This document shows positions 59,658 to 64,000 of a stretch of 64,000 bases of DNA, one piece after another. Position numbers and translations under genes: made by a program. The stretch's first letter is position 1; every line of letters begins with the position of its first letter. The DNA comes from an uncultured Oscillospiraceae bacterium (lineage in GTDB: Bacteria > Bacillota > Clostridia > Oscillospirales > Oscillospiraceae), in contig CAKUMO010000008.1 of NCBI GenBank assembly GCA_934667815.1, forward strand, positions 21,109-85,108. The letters are read 5' to 3'. Below the pieces are notes generated by a model. It was not told the origin of the DNA, searched no databases, and saw only the letters and a list, made by a program, of their open reading frames with translations.

Positions 59658-59729
59658 GCGCATCCTATGGACTTTCCGGCGTTTTTTTGCTAAAATGGGA
59701 TAGAATTTACGACAGAAGGAGCTTTTGGA

Positions 59730-61481
59730 ATGGAAAAGCTGTTGGAAAAACTCTCGCAAACGGTTGCGGAAGCCTTTGAAGCGGCTGGCTACGACGCGGC
59801 CTGCGGAAAGGTCACGGTCTCCAACCGTCCCGATCTTTGCGAATTTCAGTGTAACGGTGCTATGCCTGCCGCCAAGACCGAGCACAAAGCACCGCTCATG
59901 ATTGCGGAAGCCGTCGCGGAAAAATTGCAGAACAGCGAGGTCTTTGCCTCGGCCGAGGCGGTTAAGCCCGGCTTTCTGAATCTGCGCGTAAAGCCGGAGT
60001 ATCTGGCGGCACATCTGGAGCAAATGCGTGCGCAGGCGCATCTTGGCGTGGCCGGGAGCATGCCCGCACGCACGGTCGTGCTGGACTATGGCGGCCCGAA
60101 CGTCGCCAAGCCTCTGCACGTCGGCCATCTGCGCCCGGCCATTATCGGCGAGTCGATCAAGCGCATCTACCGTTACTTTGGCGACACCGTCATCGGTGAC
60201 ATCCATCTGGGCGACTGGGGCCTGCAAATGGGTCTGGTCATCGCAGAATTGCAGGAGCGTCAGCCCGATCTTCCGTATTTTGACGAGAATGCAGTCGAAT
60301 ATCCCGAAGGTGCGCCCTGCACCGTCTCCGAGCTGGAGGAAATTTATCCCTTCGCCAGCGCCAAGAGCAAGCAGGATCCGGCCTTTGCCAAAAAGGCGCA
60401 CGAGATCACTGCGCAGCTTCAGACACATCAGCGCGGCTATTACGCGCTCTGGCAGCGCATTCTGGCCATCTCCGTAGCCGACCTTAAGCAAAATTATGAG
60501 AAATTGAACGTCAGCTTTGACGTCTGGAAGGGCGAAAGCGACGCAGAGCCGTATATCCCGCCCATGCTGAAGGAGCTGGAAGCGCGCGGCGTTCTGACCG
60601 AGAGCGAGGGTGCGAAGGTCATCGAGGTAGCCGAGCCGGGCGATAAGAAAGAGATGCCCCCCTGTATCGTCGTTAAGTCCGACGGTGCGACGCTCTACGC
60701 GACGACCGACCTTGCAACCATCGTGCAGAGAATGCAGGATTATCATCCGGATAAAATTCTCTACGTCACGGACAAGCGTCAGAGCCTGCACTTTGAGCAG
60801 GTGTTCCGCGCCGCACGCAAGGGCGGACTTGTGCCTGAGGCGACCGAGCTTCAGCACATCGGCTTCGGCACGATGAACGGCAAGGACGGCAAGCCCTTCA
60901 AGACCCGCGACGGCGGCGTCATGCGTCTGCAAACGCTCATTGAGGACATCACGGCCTATGTCGAAGCAAAAATCTCCGAAAATAAGCTCGTCGAGGGTGA
61001 GGAAGCGCACGAGACCGCGCGGCTTATCGCCGTCGCAGCGCTGAAATACGGCGACCTGTCCAACCTCGCCACGAAGGATTATATCTTTGACCTCGAGCGC
61101 TTCTCGGCCTTTGAGGGCAACACCGGCCCTTACCTGCTGTACACCATCGTGCGCGTTAAATCCATCCTGAGCCGCTACGGCAAGCCTGCCGGTCTGCCCA
61201 TAGTTCCCGCCGACAGCGACAGCGCCAAGGCCTTGCAGCTCGTGCTCTCACAGATGCCCGATCAGCTCCAGATGGCCTACCGCGATTCCGCACCGAACGC
61301 AGTGTGCGCCTACGTCTATGAGCTTGCGCAGGCGGTCAATCAGTTCTATCACGAGACGCGCATTCTCACCGAACCGGACGAAGAAAAGCAGCGCGGCTAT
61401 ATCGCGCTTATTGCCATGGCCAAGCGTGCCATGGAGGAATGCATTGATCTTCTTGGCTTCTCCGCGCCGGACAAAATGTGA
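59730..61481 (+). CDS. argS: Arginyl-tRNA synthetase
   Basis: This 583-residue class I synthetase has an N-terminal Add-1 domain. The HIGH-type motif is GGPNVAKPLHVGHLRPAIIGESIKRI (near residue 125). DIHLGDWGLQMGLVI follows, KSDGATLYATTDLATIV lies near 315, and the anticodon domain begins at about 460 (NTGPYLLYTIVRVKSIL). ATG 59730 follows AAGGAG. No T-box is visible in the short leader. Confidence 0.96.
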   Translation: MEKLLEKLSQTVAEAFEAAGYDAACGKVTVSNRPDLCEFQCNGAMPAAKTEHKAPLMIAEAVAEKLQNSEVFASAEAVKPGFLNLRVKPEYLAAHLEQMRAQAHLGVAGSMPARTVVLDYGGPNVAKPLHVGHLRPAIIGESIKRIYRYFGDTVIGDIHLGDWGLQMGLVIAELQERQPDLPYFDENAVEYPEGAPCTVSELEEIYPFASAKSKQDPAFAKKAHEITAQLQTHQRGYYALWQRILAISVADLKQNYEKLNVSFDVWKGESDAEPYIPPMLKELEARGVLTESEGAKVIEVAEPGDKKEMPPCIVVKSDGATLYATTDLATIVQRMQDYHPDKILYVTDKRQSLHFEQVFRAARKGGLVPEATELQHIGFGTMNGKDGKPFKTRDGGVMRLQTLIEDITAYVEAKISENKLVEGEEAHETARLIAVAALKYGDLSNLATKDYIFDLERFSAFEGNTGPYLLYTIVRVKSILSRYGKPAGLPIVPADSDSAKALQLVLSQMPDQLQMAYRDSAPNAVCAYVYELAQAVNQFYHETRILTEPDEEKQRGYIALIAMAKRAMEECIDLLGFSAPDKM

Positions 61482-61508
61482 CGCAGCGCTTTTGCAAATA
61501 ATTGCAGT

Positions 61509-61542
61509 AGGTCCGCAAAGCCCCAAAGGGCTTTGCGGACCT
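61509..61542 (+). terminator. Terminator of argS
   Basis: AGGTCCGCAAAGCCC pairs with GGGCTTTGCGGACCT around CAAA, about 30 bases past the argS stop. Confidence 0.7.
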
Positions 61543-61545
61543 CGT

Positions 61546-61572
61546 CTTGTCAAAAAGGACTTTTGGAACAAG
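61546..61572. repeat. Short palindrome resembling repeat-element ends
   Basis: CTTGTCAAAAAG and the complement of CTTGTTCCAAAAG face each other with nothing between. The left half equals the left end of repeat copy 2. It sits between two terminator hairpins (61509-61542 and 61572-61605), as the full elements do. It may be an internally deleted relic. Confidence 0.35.
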
Positions 61573-61605
61573 CAAACGCGCCTCCGGGATCGGAGGCGCG
61601 TTTGC
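61572..61605. terminator. Second hairpin after argS
   Basis: GCAAACGCGCCTCCG pairs with CGGAGGCGCGTTTGC around GGAT. A short T-run follows on the plus strand. Confidence 0.6.
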
Positions 61606-61659
61606 TTTAAGGGAAAAATCGGGGGTTAAAATTCTTTTTTCTTCTTCAAGGTCACCGCA

Positions 61660-61960
61660 GCGGTGATGGCTGCGGCGCTGACCATGCCGGTGGTGGTGGC
61701 GTTGGTATATTCCTTGGCTTTCACGCCGCAGAGCTTCCACAGGAGGTATTCGGGAATCATCAGAAAGTCCGTCACGCCCTCCAGCCGCCCGGCCAGCTTA
61801 TCGGCATAGAACTGATAGATGCTGTTGAAGGGCTGGAACTGGCAGCCAGTTTTGGCGTACAGCTCCGAAAAAGGCAGGATTTTGTGCACCTTGGGGATGA
61901 CCGCCTCCGTGCGGCTGTCTCGGTAAGCGTACACGGGGAGTATCTGAAAGCAGCACATTT
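61660..61960 (-). pseudogene. rhaB: Rhamnulokinase fragment
   Basis: On the minus strand ILPVYAYRDSRTEAVIPKVHKILPFSELYAKTGCQFQPFNSIYQFYADKLAGRLEGVTDFLMIPEYLLWKLCGVKAKEYTNATTTGMVSA is a clear internal piece (about 95 residues) of rhamnulokinase. The nucleotide-binding N-terminus and the whole C-terminal domain are missing. A different frame just upstream (GRYENVLLSD) looks like the preceding stretch, so a frameshift is likely. After GMVSA the reading turns into low-complexity AAAITAAVTLKKKKEF. No other rhamnose gene is near. Confidence 0.75.
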
Positions 61961-62019
61961 TCATATCTGCCGTGGCAGCGGGCGGGGGCTTGTCCCGTCT
62001 TTCTCTCTCTTTTTCTACA

Positions 62020-62639
62020 AAGCCTTTTCCAAGGCTGCGGGGTTGCGGACACAGCATGAGCGGCTGGAAAAGGTGGGTTTTGCGTGGAAAGAAGCCACGG
62101 AAAGTCGAAAGGTCGCGGAATCGCATTATAGAGAATGGTCAAAATCAATTGGTGCAGATAATTCCATAAAAACACTTGCAGAATACTACGATGTGAAGTA
62201 TAATGACTCTCCTCGGTATGAGCTTCTGCAAAGATACGCACGCGATGTTGACGCTGGCTGGATTTCCCCGCTGTCGCGTTTCGACAACTACGAAGCGCTA
62301 TACAACCAGATTCAAACCGAGATTGTCGGAACGACGGCAAGCAACGGAGTTGTAATAACGGGGCAGTCGCAGCACTTTATGCAACGCGTAATCGGTACGA
62401 TGGTTGATCCGCAAAAGCTCCGAGATAATTTGCAGATTATTCGCCGCTCTGGTGTTGACATCGAAGAAATCAAAGCAGCTATTTTCTCGCCGGAGAGGGT
62501 AGACCTGCCGGTATCTCGCCAAGATGGGATGCGCAGCATCCGATTCATCGGCGAAACGTGTGCTGTGACCGTGAACCCAGATACGGGGATGTTAATTCAA
62601 ACAAATCGGATTCCAGAAAAGAGGAAACAAGATGCTTAA
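62020..62639 (+). pseudogene. Phage minor capsid protein, C-terminal remnant
   Basis: The frame lacks a credible start; its 5' part runs through the antisense of the rhamnulokinase fragment. From about 62040 it encodes HERLEKVGFAWKEATESRKVAESHYREWSKSIG, then YNDSPRYELLQRYARDVDAGWISPLSRFDNYEALYNQIQTEIVG and ITGQSQHFMQRVIGTMVDPQK ... IRFIGETCAVTVNPDTGMLIQTN. I recognise this as the C-terminal part of minor head/capsid proteins of Firmicutes phages, from memory of the pattern. The large N-terminal portion is gone. It overlaps the next small gene by eight bases. Confidence 0.5.
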
Positions 62640-62832
62640 TGCAAAAATGAGCGAGCAGTCAAGAAATTTTTTGAAAAGAAAGATTCCTGAATTTTTCGAT
62701 TGCACGAACCTCCGGGATGCTTTGCTCTTACTTGATAATCTCATGTGTGACAGTCTGGACGATAACTACAACCCGACGCCGGAAACACGAGAGATTGAAA
62801 GCGTGTATGACGAAATCTACTGCTGCAATTAA
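62632..62832 (+). CDS. Small phage-associated hypothetical protein
   Basis: This 66-residue acidic protein (MLNAKMSEQSRNFLKRKIPEFFDCTNLRDALLLLDNLMCDSLDDNYNPTPETREIESVYDEIYCCN) starts with ATG behind AGAGGAAAC and overlaps the end of the capsid remnant. In prophages a small ORF of this kind often follows the minor capsid gene. The function is unknown. It appears intact. Confidence 0.55.
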   Translation: MLNAKMSEQSRNFLKRKIPEFFDCTNLRDALLLLDNLMCDSLDDNYNPTPETREIESVYDEIYCCN

Positions 62833-62847
62833 CAGGAGGTACGGCAC

Positions 62848-62907
62848 ATGGACAACTTTAAAGCAGTATACAAGATTCTTACCGCGCTGGAAAAGGCGAT
62901 GGATTAG
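62848..62907 (+). pseudogene. Truncated YjcQ-like phage gene
   Basis: ATG 62848 follows AGGAGGT and encodes MDNFKAVYKILTALEKAMD before TAG. This is the typical N-terminus of YjcQ-family phage proteins, which normally continue for about 100 residues. The rest is missing, so the prophage segment ends here. Confidence 0.5.
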
Positions 62908-63046
62908 GCGAAAGTAAGGTTTTGTGTCCGAAGTTGTGTCCGAATTTTTTGAAAAAGACCAATTTTTTCGGCCATGGACTGAAATTTTTTACAAAATTCA
63001 GGAATGGTTTTTGCCAAAAAGATTCGGTTTTTACCGGCTTTATGGG
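62908..63046. other. Non-coding junction
   Basis: AT-rich sequence with the tandem motif TGTGTCCGAA (62919-62942) and no gene. It may mark the boundary where the phage remnant was deleted. No attachment site can be proven. Confidence 0.3.
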
Positions 63047-63084
63047 TAAAAAAGAGGATTTCAAGACGTAATCTTGAAATCCTC
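63047..63084 (-). terminator. Terminator of the 171-residue gene
   Basis: GAGGATTTCAAGA pairs perfectly with TCTTGAAATCCTC around CGTAA. On the minus strand it is followed by TTTTTTA. Confidence 0.75.
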
Positions 63085-63151
63085 GTTGGCAAAGAACCAT
63101 AATTTTTATAAAATCCTTTCAGGCGGCACATCCGATTTACGATGGAAGCTG

Positions 63152-63667
63152 TCAATCCCATAAAGGTGAAAAATGAAGGGAGTAAAATTTCGCCATTTCC
63201 TCTCCTTCATCTGTAAGATGGTCTCTGATATAATTTGCGTAATTCTTCTGTTTTGCCGGGTCCACCTCAGAATATCTGTGGATGACCAGATTGCCCAGAG
63301 ATTCTTCGCGCAGAATTTCACTGTATACATCGGCAATGCTCTCACATTGTGATACGGGAACATCATATTCACTCTCCCATGAGTGTCCTTTCCCGCGCGT
63401 CATGCCATCCGTCGAGTCAAGAACATAAATATATCCCGGTCTGCCCTTATAAAGCGTTTCCAGCTGATTGGGAAAATACTCAATATAGTGCTGCCTGCCG
63501 TCCGCTCCAACGCCCATCGTAACATAATTTTCGGCCCTGCTTCTGCAGCAAACCAGAGCATAGCATCTGTCCTCGCTGAAATAAGCAACCATTTTCCCGG
63601 TAGAATGAGATTTTGAATTTGCCTTGATTGTGTGCAGCCCAGAAATACACGAACCGTGGTAAATCAT
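63152..63667 (-). CDS. Unknown 171-residue protein with YHGS motif
   Basis: The start ATG 63667 follows GGGGAGG. The product begins MIYHGSCISGLHTIKANSKSHSTGKMVAYFSEDRCYALVCC and contains GRQHYIEYFPNQLETLYKGRPGYIYVLDS. Similar proteins (YHGS, then VVYLS and YAL, then EQFP.QL..FY.G..GY.Y) occur in gut Firmicutes without assigned function, as far as I recall. The YHGS start and the later Tyr and Glu recall the His-Tyr-Glu layout of some ADP-ribosyltransferases. That is only a pattern. Base composition is lower in GC than the flanking chromosome, and it adjoins phage debris. Confidence 0.65.
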   Translation of the reverse strand: MIYHGSCISGLHTIKANSKSHSTGKMVAYFSEDRCYALVCCRSRAENYVTMGVGADGRQHYIEYFPNQLETLYKGRPGYIYVLDSTDGMTRGKGHSWESEYDVPVSQCESIADVYSEILREESLGNLVIHRYSEVDPAKQKNYANYIRDHLTDEGEEMAKFYSLHFSPLWD

Positions 63668-64000
63668 ACTATTCCTCCCCAAAAATTACTTTCTCTAACG
63701 CTCATTATACCATCCACGAAAATGCCGTGCAACAAAGAATCCGCCGTAGTTTTATCAAAATTATAATGGATTTCTGATGAAACTGAAGAGAATACTCCTC
63801 GAGTTGCATTTCGCGCAGCGGCCGTGTAAATGCGGCAGACTGCATGCGGTCGAACCCGCAGGACTTCTCGCGCCACTCCGTTTCAGCATGCAAAAAGCCA
63901 CCCACAAGGGGTGACTTTTCGTATGCCACCCGTACCCAATAAAGATACCTTTCTGTTTTTGGTAGGGGGATTCGTGACACTGCGACAATCATTATATCTC
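63668..64000. other. Right-edge region without an assigned gene
   Basis: No convincing gene. Two overlapping leftward frames exist (63664-63876, and 63705-63992 beginning MIVAVSRIPLPKTERYLYWVRVAYEKSPL). Neither has a ribosome site or a family match. A stem CCACCC/GGGTGG lies around 63899-63916. Confidence 0.35.

Noticed and set aside
59612-59729. T-box or other tRNA-sensing leader in front of argS
   Set aside because: The leader is too short, and no GGTACCGCG-type core is present.
63705-63992. 95-residue minus-strand frame at the right edge
   Set aside because: No start signal and no family match. It might be a gene remnant but cannot be supported.

Overview
The window is a 64 kb, GC-rich stretch of a low-redundancy bacterial chromosome. 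It most probably comes from a spore-forming, anaerobic gut Firmicute of the Oscillospiraceae/Ruminococcaceae type. The evidence is spore genes (spoVAD, spoVAE, SpoIID-like/peptidoglycan-binding genes), a T-box leader in front of pheST, an IreB-family gene, a group B [FeFe]-hydrogenase, ECF-type vitamin uptake, and very large surface proteins with PKTG/QTG-type C-termini. No rRNA, tRNA or CRISPR array was recognised. The species assignment is an inference.

Layout. 1-3.6 kb: the 5' part of a signal-peptidase-like gene that lacks both catalytic residues, then a two-component system. 3.7-10.4 kb: an aspartate-family biosynthesis block. thrC-thrB-dapF run leftward and hom-lysC-asd run rightward from one intergenic region that carries two overlapping, mirror-image promoters. 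10.5-12.2 kb: a macro-domain/VWA gene pair. 12.4-14.7 kb: two tandem paralogous membrane proteins. 14.7-22.6 kb: housekeeping and accessory genes (DUF362, a low-molecular-weight phosphatase, pseudouridine catabolism psuG/psuK, NudC-like, GNAT, an aromatic-acid-exporter-like protein, an M14 peptidase, an XRE/zinc-ribbon regulator).

22.9-29.2 kb: a 2103-residue surface protein with a PHP-type metallohydrolase domain. 29.5-34.5 kb: a YibE/F membrane protein, then a three-gene membrane operon ending in a UbiA-type prenyl-phosphate phosphoribosyltransferase. 34.5-41.2 kb: a cell-wall/sporulation region (peptidoglycan-binding and SpoIID-like proteins, spoVAD-spoVAE and a 29-residue Asn/Gln-rich ORF, an NlpC/P60 hydrolase). 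41.3-41.9 kb: an unusual non-coding run of consecutive perfect hairpins. 42-46 kb: pheST with its T-box. 46-52 kb: nnrD, a lipoprotein, alr, an orphan mazF, a flavoprotein and an LtaS-like protein. 52-54 kb: hydrogenase plus ECF S-component. 54.5-59.6 kb: a giant S8 protease. 59.7-61.5 kb: argS. 61.5-64 kb: debris (a broken rhamnulokinase, a decayed phage capsid segment, a small unknown gene).

The most unusual signal is a family of roughly 250-bp non-coding elements present three times (628-880, 22616-22875, 30756-31001). Each has short terminal inverted repeats and an internal stem with compensatory base changes. Each lies immediately after the terminator hairpin of a gene, in the same orientation relative to that gene. 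Two of the three copies are bracketed by a duplicate of the hairpin.
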